Assembly: GCF_016863335.1 (NCBI RefSeq)
Contig: NZ_BOOR01000017.1
Span: 62,001-126,000, forward strand
Source: Planotetraspora thailandica
GTDB lineage: Bacteria > Actinomycetota > Actinomycetes > Streptosporangiales > Streptosporangiaceae
Direction: 5' to 3'
Length of the DNA: 64,000 nucleotides
Part shown: positions 41,519-51,100 of the stretch, piece by piece
Numbering within the stretch: position 1 is the stretch's first letter
How the letters are laid out: the number at the start of each line of letters is the position of its first letter
Notes under the pieces: model-generated
Databases searched by the model: none
What the model was told of the DNA's origin: nothing
The model's input: the letters and a program-made list of their open reading frames with translations, nothing else
Program-made: the position numbers and the translations under genes

Positions 41519-43390
41519 TCACCTTCCTGTACTGGAACGAGGGGATTCACCGGCCGCCACCAGCGAGCGGGCACGCTCGCGCAGCGCGGTCCGGTCGAGC
41601 TTGCCGACGCCGATCTCCGGTAACGCGTCGAGGACCTCCAGCCGCTCCGGCAGCTTGTAACCGGCCAGGCCGCTGGAGGTCAGGTGCCTGCGCACGTCGA
41701 CGAGCCCCGGCGGCTCCGCGCCTGTCGCCACCACGAAGAGGCAGACGGTCTCGCCGTACACCGGGTGCGGCATCGGCGCCACGCCCGCGGCCGCCACCTG
41801 CGGCATCTGCCTGACGAACTCCTCCAGTTCCTCCGCACAGACCTTCTCCCCGCCGCGGTTGACGAGGTTCTTGATCCGTCCGGCGATCTGGAGGTTGCCG
41901 TCGGGGAGCAGCCGGGCCAGGTCTCCTGTGCGGTAGAAGCCTTCACGCGTGAAGGCCCGTGCCGTGGCCGCCTGGTCGCGGTAGTACCCGCCGATCGTGG
42001 AGGGACCGCGGGTGAGGAGCTGGCCCACCTCCCCCGGAGGCACGGGCTGCTCGTCGTCGTCCACGATGCGGATCTCGTCGTACGGCGAGGCCGGCCTGCC
42101 CTGCGTGGTGAGCACGGCCGGAGCCGGATCGTCGAGCCGGGTGAAGTTGGCCAGGCCCTCGCTCATGCCGTACACCTGCTGGAGCGTGCAGGGCAGCAGT
42201 TCGACGACCTGCTCGGCCAGGTCGGGGTCGATCCGGGCGCCGCCGACCTGGAGGACCTTCAGGCCGGACAGGTCGTAGTGCTCGGTGCGCAGCACGCCGA
42301 GCCACTGCCTGACCAGCCCCGGCACGGCGGCGGTGTGGGTGACCCGCTCGCGCTGGATCAGCTCCAGCGCCGACCGCGGATCCTCCGCACTGGCGAGGAC
42401 GACCGTGCCGCCGGCCGAGAGTGTGCCGAGCACGCCGGGGTAGGCGAGCACGAACGTGTGCGTGGCGGGCAGCACGGCCAGATAGACCGTGTCCGCGCTG
42501 ACGCCCGCGACCTCCGAGGTGGCCCGGACGACGTAGCCGTAGTCCTCATGGGTGCGGGCCATCACCTTGGGCGGGCCGGTGGTGCCGCTGGACAGCAGCA
42601 TCAGCGCCGGGCCGGACGGCTCGGAACCAGGTGCCGCCATATCGGGGGCCAGGTCGGGGTCACAGAGCCGTACCAGGTCGTATTCGGGGTCGTCGCCGCC
42701 GGCGACCAGCACCGTGGTGAGGTCCGGGTGCCGCTCGCGCAATCCGGCCACCATGGCGAGATGGCTGGAACGGCGCTGCCGGCCGGGCACCGCGATCGCG
42801 GTCGCCCGGGTGAGCTCGAAGATCCGGTCCAGCTCGTACTCGCGCAGGGTCGGCAGCGTCAGCACCGGCGGCACGCCGAGCCGCATGAGCGCGAGCACGA
42901 GCACGACGTATTCGATGCTGTTGGGCAGTTGTACGACGAAGGGATCCGGGCCGGTCACGCCGAGCGCCCGCAGCCGGGCGGCGCAGCCGTCGACGCGGGC
43001 GGCCAGCTCGCCGTAGGTGATGCGGCGGTCGCCCTGAACGAGCGCCACCGCGCCGGGGCGGGCGGCCGCCTGCCGGAGGATGACGGCGTCCAGCGTCTCG
43101 GGCCTCCAGAGGCCGAGCTCGCGGTAGAGCTCGGCGCCCTGAACCCTCGGAATGTCGAGCACGGGACGTCCCTGGGGCTCCGGGATCAACGCGGCCAGCT
43201 CGCCGAGCGCGTAGTCCCTGGCGTCCCACAGGTCGACCCGGATCCCGAACCGGCGCTCCAGCTCCAGCTCCAGCTCGGTCGTCTCGACCGAGCTGAGCGC
43301 GAGGTCGGCCCGCAGCCTGGCGTCGGGTGTGACCTCCTCAGGGGTCACACCCAGGTGGAGAAGCACGTCGCTGAGGACGTCGATGCGCAT
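41519..43390 (-). CDS. Acyl carrier domain fused to an EntE/DhbE-like aryl-AMP ligase
   Basis: 623 residues. Residues 1-72 are a small carrier domain (RLRADLALSSVETTELELEL; the second serine of LSS is the attachment site). Residues 85-610 form an adenylation domain closest in pattern to 2,3-dihydroxybenzoate/salicylate-AMP ligases: ALMLLSSGTTGPPKVMARTH, GGYYRDQAATARAFTREGFY, RTGDLARLLPDGN, GRIKNLVNRGGEKVCAEELE and a final LPEIGVGKLDRTALRE. A carrier placed before the ligase is unusual. It probably loads its own or a neighbouring carrier with an aryl or similar acid, which would make it a starter-unit enzyme. Confidence 0.87.
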   Translation of the reverse strand: MRIDVLSDVLLHLGVTPEEVTPDARLRADLALSSVETTELELELERRFGIRVDLWDARDYALGELAALIPEPQGRPVLDIPRVQGAELYRELGLWRPETLDAVILRQAAARPGAVALVQGDRRITYGELAARVDGCAARLRALGVTGPDPFVVQLPNSIEYVVLVLALMRLGVPPVLTLPTLREYELDRIFELTRATAIAVPGRQRRSSHLAMVAGLRERHPDLTTVLVAGGDDPEYDLVRLCDPDLAPDMAAPGSEPSGPALMLLSSGTTGPPKVMARTHEDYGYVVRATSEVAGVSADTVYLAVLPATHTFVLAYPGVLGTLSAGGTVVLASAEDPRSALELIQRERVTHTAAVPGLVRQWLGVLRTEHYDLSGLKVLQVGGARIDPDLAEQVVELLPCTLQQVYGMSEGLANFTRLDDPAPAVLTTQGRPASPYDEIRIVDDDEQPVPPGEVGQLLTRGPSTIGGYYRDQAATARAFTREGFYRTGDLARLLPDGNLQIAGRIKNLVNRGGEKVCAEELEEFVRQMPQVAAAGVAPMPHPVYGETVCLFVVATGAEPPGLVDVRRHLTSSGLAGYKLPERLEVLDALPEIGVGKLDRTALRERARSLVAAGESPRSSTGR

Positions 43391-43410
43391 GTCAGTTCGC
43401 CCCCGGTCGG

Positions 43411-44730
43411 TTACAGCCGGACCAGGGACTTCTGGACGGCGTCGACCACCGCGTCGAGCACGTCGGGCGTGTGCGCGGTGCTCAGGAACCACGGCTCCAG
43501 CGGGTTGGGGTGGAAGTAGACGCCGGCCTCCTGGCACAGGATCTGGAACCGGCGGTGTGCGGTGAAGTCGATCAACGGCACGGCCGCGTCGTAGTCGGAC
43601 TCCGTCTTCTGCGGACCGGTCAGCAGCGCGATGGACATCACCGAACCGGCGCGGGTGATCCGCACGTGCCTGCCGGCGTCGGCGAAGGCGGCGGCCAGGC
43701 GCTGTTCCAGGTAGGACGAGAGCACATTGAGCGTGTCGTACACCGAGGGGTCGCGGCTCAGCTTGCTCACCATCGCCACCACGGCCGCCATCGCCGCATG
43801 ATTGCCGGCGAACACACCGGCGTGGAAGGCCTCGTTACGTGCCAGCGGCGCCAGGATCTCCTTGCTGCCGCCGAACGCCGCGACGGGGAAGCCTCCACCC
43901 ATCACCTTCGACAAGATCGTGAGATCGGGCCGCACACCCAGTAGCTCCTGCGCGCCGCCGAGCGCGACGCGATAGCCGGTGATGACCTCGTCGAAGACCA
44001 GCAGCGCGCCGTGACGGGCGGTGAGCTCGGCGATCTGCTTCACGAAGCCGGGGAGCGGCTGCACGACGCCGGCGTTGCCGCAGATCGGCTCCAGGATCAC
44101 GGCCGCGATCTCGGTGCCGTGCTCGGTGAAGAGCCGCTCCAGCGCGGCGACGTCGTTCCAGGGCAGCTGGAACGTGTGGGACAGGGCCGAGGGGATCATG
44201 CCGGGGGCGCCGGGGACGGCGCCCTGCGGGTCCTCACCGTTGCTGGTGATCGCCATCTTGCGCAGCACGGTCTCGCTCCACCCGTGATAGTGCCCCTCGA
44301 ACGTCACCACCCCGCTGCGGCCGGTCAGGTGGCGGGCCAGGCGCAGGGCCGAGGTGATCGCCTCGGTGCCGGAGTTGGCGAACCTGACCTGTTCGATCGT
44401 CGGCACGGTGGCGGCGATCAGCTCGCCCGCCTGATGGTCGAGCCGGTGCGGGATGCCGGTGATGGCGCCCAGCCGGAGCTGCTGCGCCACCACGCCCAGC
44501 ACGTCGGGGTCGGCGTAGCCGAACAGATGCGGGCCGTAGCCCATGTTGACGTCGATCAGCTCGTTGCCTTCGACGTCCCAGAGGCGGCAGCCCGCGGACC
44601 GGTCGAGCACCAGCGGGGTCGTGACGCCCAGGTTGCGCATGTTGCTGCTGCCGCCGCCGGCGATGACCGCCCGGGTGGCGTCCAGCAGCTGTTCGCTCGT
44701 GATTCGCGTCTCAAGGGGAGCCTGCGTCAT
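43411..44730 (-). CDS. PLP-dependent class III aminotransferase (glutamate-1-semialdehyde aminomutase-like)
   Basis: 439 residues starting at an ATG at 44730 that overlaps the FkbH stop (ATGA). Landmarks are VRFANSGTEAITSALRLARH, FEGHYHGWSE, the cofactor aspartate in LLVFDEVITGYRVALGG and the Schiff-base lysine in LTILSKVMGGGFPVAAFGG. This subgroup includes GSA aminomutase and many secondary-metabolism enzymes that aminate beta-keto or aldehyde intermediates on carriers. Its place between FkbH and the aryl ligase suggests that it adds an amine to a polyketide intermediate or makes an amino-acid building block. The exact substrate is unknown. Confidence 0.9.
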   Translation of the reverse strand: MTQAPLETRITSEQLLDATRAVIAGGGSSNMRNLGVTTPLVLDRSAGCRLWDVEGNELIDVNMGYGPHLFGYADPDVLGVVAQQLRLGAITGIPHRLDHQAGELIAATVPTIEQVRFANSGTEAITSALRLARHLTGRSGVVTFEGHYHGWSETVLRKMAITSNGEDPQGAVPGAPGMIPSALSHTFQLPWNDVAALERLFTEHGTEIAAVILEPICGNAGVVQPLPGFVKQIAELTARHGALLVFDEVITGYRVALGGAQELLGVRPDLTILSKVMGGGFPVAAFGGSKEILAPLARNEAFHAGVFAGNHAAMAAVVAMVSKLSRDPSVYDTLNVLSSYLEQRLAAAFADAGRHVRITRAGSVMSIALLTGPQKTESDYDAAVPLIDFTAHRRFQILCQEAGVYFHPNPLEPWFLSTAHTPDVLDAVVDAVQKSLVRL

Positions 44731-45776
44731 TGGTTCGAACTCCTCAACGGGGTGACGACGTGCACGTACCGGGGATCCGGTGGGATCGTGGTGAGGTCGG
44801 CCTCGAAGACGGCCAACTCGCCCCGGCGCTCCACTTCGGAGAACCGGTTGAACTTGTAGGTGATCAGCATCTGGCGGTTCCTGCCGGTGGGGACGAACTC
44901 ACCGAGCAGCCGCACTCCCCTGTCGCGGGCCAGCCGTTTGATGTGGCTGATCAGGATGGTGCCGACGCCGCGGGACATCACCCTGCACGACATGAGCAGG
45001 AGCTTGATGGTCCACGAGGTGTCGGCCTTCTCGACCAGCGCCAGGCCGATGGTGCCGTAGGGGCCGTATCGGTCCTCCAGCGCGGCGGTGAGGAGCAGAT
45101 GGCGGTCCGAGGCCAGCACGGCCTCCAGCTCGCGGTAGGAGTAGGTGTAGCCGGTGGTGTTGAGCTGGTTGGTGCGCAGCGTGAGCTCCTCCGCCCGCTG
45201 CAGGTCCTCCTGCGTCGCCTCCTTGATCGTGAAGCGCATCCGAAGGCTCTCCAGGAACGCCTCCTGCGCCCCCTCGAAATCGGCCTCCACGACCTTCCTG
45301 TGCTGGTCGGCCCGGTACATCTGGCGCCGCCGCCTGGAGTCCTCGGTCACGAACCTGGGGGTGAACTCCGGCATGTCGAGCATCGTGGCGACCTCGGTGG
45401 CGTCGATGCAGAGCACGTCCGGCAGCGCGAAGGCGACCTCCTCGCGCTCGAAGGGCTGATCGTCCACGAAGGCCAGGGCGTCGACGCCGATGTTGATGTC
45501 CGACGCGATGGCCTTCAGCGACATCGACTTGGCCTGCCAGCCGATCTGCGGGTAGAGGAAGTAGTCCTCAAGCCCGAACTCGCGCAGCTTGGCCAGCGCC
45601 GCCTCGGGATCGTTGCGGCTGGCGACGGAGTGGAGGATGCCCCGCTCGTCCAGGGCCTTGAGCGTGGCCAGGGCGTGCGGGAACGGCTTGACGTCGTCGC
45701 CCTCCAGCAGCACGCCGTCCCACAGGGTGTTGTCCAGGTCCCAGACCAGGCACTTCACGGTCTTGTGCTTCGTCAT
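44727..45776 (-). CDS. fkbH: FkbH-like glyceryl-ACP synthase
   Basis: 349 residues. The N-terminal HAD domain begins VKCLVWDLDNTLWDGVLLEG, continues with HSVASRNDPEAALAKLREFG and ALAFVDDQPFEREEVAFALP, and the C-terminal GNAT-like part ends with a methionine-rich acetyl-CoA-type fold (SCRVMSRGVGTILISHIKRL). FkbH enzymes dephosphorylate 1,3-bisphosphoglycerate and place the glyceryl unit on an ACP, the first step to hydroxy- and methoxymalonyl-ACP. The acyl-CoA dehydrogenase, ACP and 3-hydroxyacyl dehydrogenase genes of that pathway lie directly upstream in the same operon with four-base overlaps. Confidence 0.93.
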   Translation of the reverse strand: MTKHKTVKCLVWDLDNTLWDGVLLEGDDVKPFPHALATLKALDERGILHSVASRNDPEAALAKLREFGLEDYFLYPQIGWQAKSMSLKAIASDINIGVDALAFVDDQPFEREEVAFALPDVLCIDATEVATMLDMPEFTPRFVTEDSRRRRQMYRADQHRKVVEADFEGAQEAFLESLRMRFTIKEATQEDLQRAEELTLRTNQLNTTGYTYSYRELEAVLASDRHLLLTAALEDRYGPYGTIGLALVEKADTSWTIKLLLMSCRVMSRGVGTILISHIKRLARDRGVRLLGEFVPTGRNRQMLITYKFNRFSEVERRGELAVFEADLTTIPPDPRYVHVVTPLRSSNQ

Positions 45777-46924
45777 GTCCGCCTCTCCTCGTACGGCACC
45801 AGGCGGGCGATCATGGTCTGCTGGATCTGAGTGCTGCCCTCGATGATCTCCATGACCTTCGCGTCCCGGAACAACCGCTGGGGCGCGCCGGCCGGGTCGC
45901 AGCCATATGCCCCGTGGATCTGCACGGTGTCGGAGGCGGCACGGAAGGCGCCGGTGGAGGCGAAGTACTTGGCCATCCACACCGCGGCGATCGCGCCCGG
46001 GGCACCGGCCTGCATCATCTCCCCGGCCTGGAGGCCGAGGAGGCGCGCCGCCGAGACGGTCGTCGCCATGTCGGTGATCAGCCGCTGCACCAGCTGGTGG
46101 TCGAAGACCGGGACGCCGAACGCCCTGCGCTCCCGTGCGTAGCCGAGGGACGACTCCAGGCAGGCCTGGGCCAGGCCGACCGACCCCCAGGCCACGCTGT
46201 ACCGGCCGATGTCCAGTGCCGCGCTCGCCACCGGGGCCAGCCCGAACCCGGGCCGGCCGAGCAGCCCGGAGCGCGGCACGCGGCAGCCGTCGAACCGCAA
46301 CTCCGCAAGCATCGAGGCGCGGGTGCCCAGCATGCCGTCGATCGGCACCACGCTCAGCCCGGGGGTGTCCCGCTCGATCACGAACGCGCTGTAGCGGCCC
46401 TGGTAGCCCGCGAACACCAGGAAGACATCGGCTCCCTGGCCGTAGGTGATCCACCGCTTGGCGCCGTCGAGGACATAGCCGTCCCCTTCCGGCGTGGCGG
46501 TGGTGGTGATCTGTGCGACGTCGCTGCCGGCCTCGGCCTCGCTCAGCGCGAACGCGCCGATCCACTCGCCGCCCGCCAGACGGGGCAGCCAGGCGTGGCG
46601 CTGCTCCACGCTGCCCCAGCGGGTGACGGCCTGGCTGACCATGCTGTGCACGGTCAGCACGCTGCGCACCGAGGAGCAGCCGAAGCCGATCGCCTCGTTG
46701 AGCAGGCCGAATTCGATCATGTTGAGCTCGGCGCCGCCGTACTCGGCCGGGATCAGCGCGCCCATGTGTCCCGCCTGGGCCATCGCGGTGACGACCTCGC
46801 GGGGCACGCGGCCCGCACGGTCCCACTCGTTGGCGTGAGGCGCGATCTCGGTCTCGCTGAAGCGCCGATGGTTCCGCAGGATCTTGCCCTGCACGTCGGT
46901 AAGTGAGTGCACGCCGGCGATCAT
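45773..46924 (-). CDS. fkbI: Acyl-CoA dehydrogenase-fold flavoenzyme of the hydroxymalonyl-ACP pathway (FkbI-like)
   Basis: 383 residues. Typical ACAD text: IGAFALSEAEAGSDVAQITT, YVLDGAKRWITYGQGADVFL, SVGLAQACLESSLGYARERR and the catalytic-base region DAKVMEIIEGSTQIQQTMIA. In FkbI-type proteins this enzyme oxidises the hydroxyl or aldehyde of the ACP-bound three-carbon unit. It lies between the ACP and FkbH genes, the standard grouping. A role in beta-oxidation is unlikely given the context. Confidence 0.9.
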   Translation of the reverse strand: MIAGVHSLTDVQGKILRNHRRFSETEIAPHANEWDRAGRVPREVVTAMAQAGHMGALIPAEYGGAELNMIEFGLLNEAIGFGCSSVRSVLTVHSMVSQAVTRWGSVEQRHAWLPRLAGGEWIGAFALSEAEAGSDVAQITTTATPEGDGYVLDGAKRWITYGQGADVFLVFAGYQGRYSAFVIERDTPGLSVVPIDGMLGTRASMLAELRFDGCRVPRSGLLGRPGFGLAPVASAALDIGRYSVAWGSVGLAQACLESSLGYARERRAFGVPVFDHQLVQRLITDMATTVSAARLLGLQAGEMMQAGAPGAIAAVWMAKYFASTGAFRAASDTVQIHGAYGCDPAGAPQRLFRDAKVMEIIEGSTQIQQTMIARLVPYEERRT

Positions 46925-46934
46925 GGCTGTCCGC

Positions 46935-47186
46935 TCAGGCGCCGACGGGCGTGGCCGTCTTGGACGTGATGAACGCGGCGACGGCGTCGATCGACTGGAA
47001 GTTGGCGAACTCCAGGTCGTCGTCCGCCACGGTGACCCCGAATTCCCGCTCCACCATGTAGATCAGCTGCATCACGAACAACGAGTTCGCGTAGCCCGAG
47101 GCGAAGATGTCCTCGTCGTCGGCGAAATCGTGGTCGGCGATGTAGCCGCGGAGAAACTCCCTGACCTTCGCCTTGACCGTTTCCAT
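46935..47186 (-). CDS. fkbJ: Stand-alone acyl carrier protein of the extender-unit pathway (FkbJ-like)
   Basis: 83 residues. The phosphopantetheine serine lies in ASGYANSLFVMQLIYMVE; the usual DSL triad is NSL here, as in FkbJ-like carriers. DDEDIFASG and EREFGVTVADDDL are also typical of these small ACPs. It carries the glyceryl unit from FkbH through oxidation to the malonyl-type product for the PKS. It is flanked by its two oxidising enzymes. Confidence 0.92.
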   Translation of the reverse strand: METVKAKVREFLRGYIADHDFADDEDIFASGYANSLFVMQLIYMVEREFGVTVADDDLEFANFQSIDAVAAFITSKTATPVGA

Positions 47187-47198
47187 TGATCTGCTCTC

Positions 47199-48077
47199 CT
47201 ACTGGTAGACGTGGAAGCCACGGCCGCTCTTGCGTCCGTGCAGGCCGGCATCGACGAGTTGCTTCAGCAGTGGGCACGGCCGGTACTTGCTGTCGCCGAA
47301 CGCCTCGTAGAGGCCTTCGATCGACAGCAGGATGGTGTCCAGCCCGATCAGGTCGGCGGTCTCCAGCGGGCCCATCGCGTGGCCGAAGCAGCCCTTGAAG
47401 ATCCGGTCGACCTGGGTGGCGTCGGCGACGTGCTCGTGCACGAGGTAGGCGGCCTCGTTGACGGTGAGCATCAGCACACGGTTGGAGACGAAGCCCGGCG
47501 AGTCGGCGACCACGACGCCCTCCTTGCCGATCTCGGCGAGCAGGTCGAGCATGGTCTGCACGGTCTCGTCAGAGGTGTGGAAGCCTCTGATGACCTCCAC
47601 CATGGGCTTGAGCGACACGGGGTTCATGAAGTGGGCGCCGACGATCTTGTCCGGGCGCTGAGTCACCCCACCCACCCGGGTGATCGGGATGCACGAGGTG
47701 TTCACCGCGAAGACCACGTGCGGCTTGCACACCCGGTCCAGCTCCTCGTACGCAGGGCGCTTGAGGTCCCAGTCCTCGGTGATGTTCTCCACCACGAAGT
47801 CGGCGGCGGAGACGTCGGCCAGGTCGGTGGTGAAGCGGATGCGCGACAGCACCTCGCCACGGTCGGCGGTGGGGGGCTCGGCCAGACCGCGCCGCGAGCC
47901 CAGCATCCGCTGGAAGCGCAGGTTCCGCTCGACGGTCTTCCGGGCCCGTTCCAGCGCCTCGTCGGTGACGTCCACGAGGACGACCTCGAACCCGGACTGG
48001 GCGAAGACCTGCGCCACCTCGCTGCCCATCACGCCGGCACCGATCACACCGATCGTACGGATTGCGATATCAGGCAT
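47199..48077 (-). CDS. fkbK: 3-hydroxyacyl-CoA dehydrogenase-like oxidoreductase (FkbK-like)
   Basis: 292 residues. The NAD-binding motif is IGVIGAGVMGSEVAQVFAQS, followed by the catalytic region VFAVNTSCIPITRVGG, the histidine of VGAHFMNPVSLKPMVEVI, and the C-terminal dimer domain GFVSNRVLMLTVNEAAYLV. FkbK-type members oxidise glyceryl-ACP, the second step towards hydroxymalonyl-ACP. GGAGAG lies five bases before the ATG. It immediately follows the PKS gene, separated by a 9-base tandem repeat. Confidence 0.92.
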   Translation of the reverse strand: MPDIAIRTIGVIGAGVMGSEVAQVFAQSGFEVVLVDVTDEALERARKTVERNLRFQRMLGSRRGLAEPPTADRGEVLSRIRFTTDLADVSAADFVVENITEDWDLKRPAYEELDRVCKPHVVFAVNTSCIPITRVGGVTQRPDKIVGAHFMNPVSLKPMVEVIRGFHTSDETVQTMLDLLAEIGKEGVVVADSPGFVSNRVLMLTVNEAAYLVHEHVADATQVDRIFKGCFGHAMGPLETADLIGLDTILLSIEGLYEAFGDSKYRPCPLLKQLVDAGLHGRKSGRGFHVYQ

Positions 48078-48090
48078 GCTCTCTCCATTT

Positions 48091-48123
48091 CGGTCGGTTC
48101 AGTCGGTTCGGTCGGTTCGGTCA
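48091..48123. repeat. 9-bp tandem repeat at the 3' end of the PKS gene
   Basis: Three copies of CGGTCGGTT (one with an A change) plus a partial fourth that contains the PKS stop codon. It fills the short gap between the PKS stop and the leader of the next gene. Confidence 0.7.
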
Positions 48124-51100
48124 GAGGTCGGCCACACCGGCGGCGCGCACCGCGGCCGCCAGCCCGGCGACGGTCAGCGCATCGAAGATCGTGCCGATGG
48201 CGAGTTCCACGCCGAAGGCCTCGCGCAGCTTCGGCACCAGCTGCAGCCCCAGCAGGGAGTGGCCGCCCAGCTCGAAGAAGTTGTCGTGGACGCCGACCTT
48301 CTCCACGCCGAGCAGCTCCTGCCAGACCACGGCCAGGCGCTCCTCGACGCCGTCGCGCGGCGCCTCGTACGGGGTCAGCAGGCCGGGCCGCGGGTGCAGC
48401 ACGGCAGGTGCGCTCTCCCGGATCCCACCGGCCGCCGCAGGTACGGCACGAGCCTGCGCCACCTGCTCCGTCACCGCGGCCAGGGACCGGGTGCTGACCA
48501 GCACCTGCGGGCCCGTGCCCGAAGACAGGATCCTGGCGAACGCCTCGGTGCCCTCGGTCGGAGTCATCCCGTGGCCGAGCGCGGTCTGCAGGAATCCCGC
48601 CGACTCCGGCCGGTCCCCGTCGTGCATCGCCGGCAGGTCGTAGAACGTGACCTTGCCCGCCGTGGCGTCGTGCGCCACCCGCAGCCGCTCGTCCAGGTCG
48701 TGGACCCGCTTCAGGACGAACCGCTCCGCACGCACCAATACCCGGCCGTCCAGGTCGGTGATCGTGACGTCGGACGTCACGGTCTCCTTGCCGGCCCGGT
48801 CGCCGTCGCCGTACTCGAGGTGGCTGTAGACCGACGCGGTGAGCGGCGCGAACACGCGCAGCCTGCCGTACGAGATCGGGATCCGGAACTCCTTGGCGTG
48901 GTGCACGCCCACGAACGCGGTTGCGATGTCCATGAGGGCCGGGTGCAGCGGCAGCCCGCTCACCTCGCCCCGAAACTGCTCGGCCAGGTCCAGCCTGGCC
49001 AGGAACCGGTCGTCTCCGACGTGCATGCGGGTCAGGCACTTCGACCGGGCGCCGAAGCCCATCGGGCCGCCGCCGTCCGGCCGGCCGATGTCCCGCAGAT
49101 CCGCCGTCGTGGCCGCGATGTCCAGCGGGGCCGGCCGTTCAGCCGTGAGCTCGCCGATCCGGCCGGTGGAGTGCAGTTGCCAGCGCTCGGCGCCCGAGCC
49201 GTCCCGGTGGGCGCTGACGACCGCGAAGGCCGCACCCTCCGCGTCCTTCTCCAGGACGACGCGGACCTGTCTGCGCCCGTCGTCGGGGATCACGATCGGG
49301 GTGTGGAACGTCACGTCCGTCAGCTCGACGCCCTGCTCGCCAACCTGGTCGCCACGGCCGTGGTCGTCGCAGAAGGCCGCTCTGACCAGCTCCAGGTGTC
49401 CCACGCCGGGCACCACCGGCCGGCCGAGCATGCGGTGCTCGTCGACCAGCCAGGACTGCTCGGCGTCGAAGTGCGTCACGTAGACGGAGAACCTGCCCTC
49501 GGCGAGCCGCCGCTCCAGGAAGGGGTGCCGAACGGGCTCCCTGGCAGGCGTGATGGACTTCGCGGCCATGCCGACGTTCTTCCAGGCGTCCCAGTTCACC
49601 GAGACCATGCCGGGCTCGTGGTGGGCGAGGGCGTCCAGGAAGGAGTTGGCCGAGGCGTAGTCCACCTGGCCGATGCCGCCGGTGACCGCGATGCCGGAGG
49701 AGCATTGCAGCACGAAGTCCAGCTGCATGCCCGCGCAGGCGTGGCGGAGCGCCAGCGCGCCGGCGACCTTGGGTGCGAGCACCGCGGCCGCCGACCCTGC
49801 GTCCTTCAGCTGGATGAGCCCCCCGCCCGGCACACCGGCGGCGTGGACGACGCCGTGGAGCGCGCCGAACCGCTCGACCGCCTGCCGTACCACCTCACCG
49901 ACCTGCCCGGCGTCGGTGACGTCCGCGGCCGCGACCATGACACCGGCGCCGAGTTCCTCCAGCCGCAGCACGGACCTGATCCGCTCGGCGGTCTCGCCGT
50001 CGCGGCCGGCCCACTGATCCCACTCCGCTCGGGGCGGCAGCGCGGTACGGCCTGTCAGCACGAGGTTCGCCTGGACGTGCTCGGCCAGGTAGGCGGCGAC
50101 GGACAAGCCGATGCCGCCCAGCCCGCCGGTGATCAGATAGGTGCCGCCGCGGCGGAACCGCCGGGTGCCTGCGGGTTGCACCAGGTGCACGGGCCGGAAG
50201 GTCTGACGCAGGTGCAGCCCTCCTCTGATCGCCATGACGTCGGCGCCGGTGCGCGCCTCGACGCCGCGGCCCAGTTCGTCGAGGAGCCGATCGGCGCTCG
50301 CCGGGCTGGGGTCGGCCAGGTCGATGCTGCGGCAGATCACCTGCGGGTTCTCCAGCGGCCAGACCCGGACGGGGCCGAGCGCGAGCGACTTGGCGGGTTG
50401 CGACCTGTCGCCCTCGACGATGGCGTGCATCTCGCTGGAGACCACGGCCACCTCCACCGGAACCTCCACCGGCGCGGCCTCCCGGCCATGGGCCTGCGCG
50501 AGTGCGAGCAGGCCGGCGAAGCCGTCGCGGGTGGCGTCCGCCACCGTCTGGGCGGCCAGCGCGTCGCCGGGGCGTTCGGACACCAGCCACAGGTGCACGA
50601 TCCTGGCGGGGAACCTGCCTGCCGCCGTGAGCTCGCGGAGCAGCGCCGCGTAGTCGCCGGCGTCGGCCGGGTTCACCGTGTAGGTGCCGTCGGGCTTGAC
50701 GGCGAAGCCGTCGCCCCGCCGTACGGTCACCGGGGCGGCGCCGCGCTCGGCCAGCAGGCGGGCGAGCCTGTCGGCGACCCCCGCCTCGTCGGCGAACAGC
50801 AGCCAGGTCTCCCCCTCCGTGACCTGGGCGGGTGTTGGCGGCAGCGACTCCCAGTGCGGGATGTGGAACCAGTCCGCCAGGTCACGCTGCCCGCTCTCCT
50901 CCCGCGGCCGTTCCGGGGCCGCGACGCCGCCGGAAGGCCGGTAGCGGCGGCGCTGGAACGGGTAGGCGGGCAGGGCGGCCCTGCGCCGTTCGGGCTGCAC
51001 GCCGTCCCAGTCCAGCTCGACTCCGCACACCCAGAGCTTGGCGGTGGTGGTGGCCATGACCGCCGTGTCGGAGGTGGTGTCCCCCACTCCGGGTAGAGAG

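Noticed and set aside
47680-51096. Very long plus-strand open frame of over 1100 codons opposite the PKS and extender genes
   Set aside because: It is antisense to conserved catalytic motifs of five genes, has no ribosome binding site and encodes low-complexity text; long antisense frames are expected in high-GC DNA.
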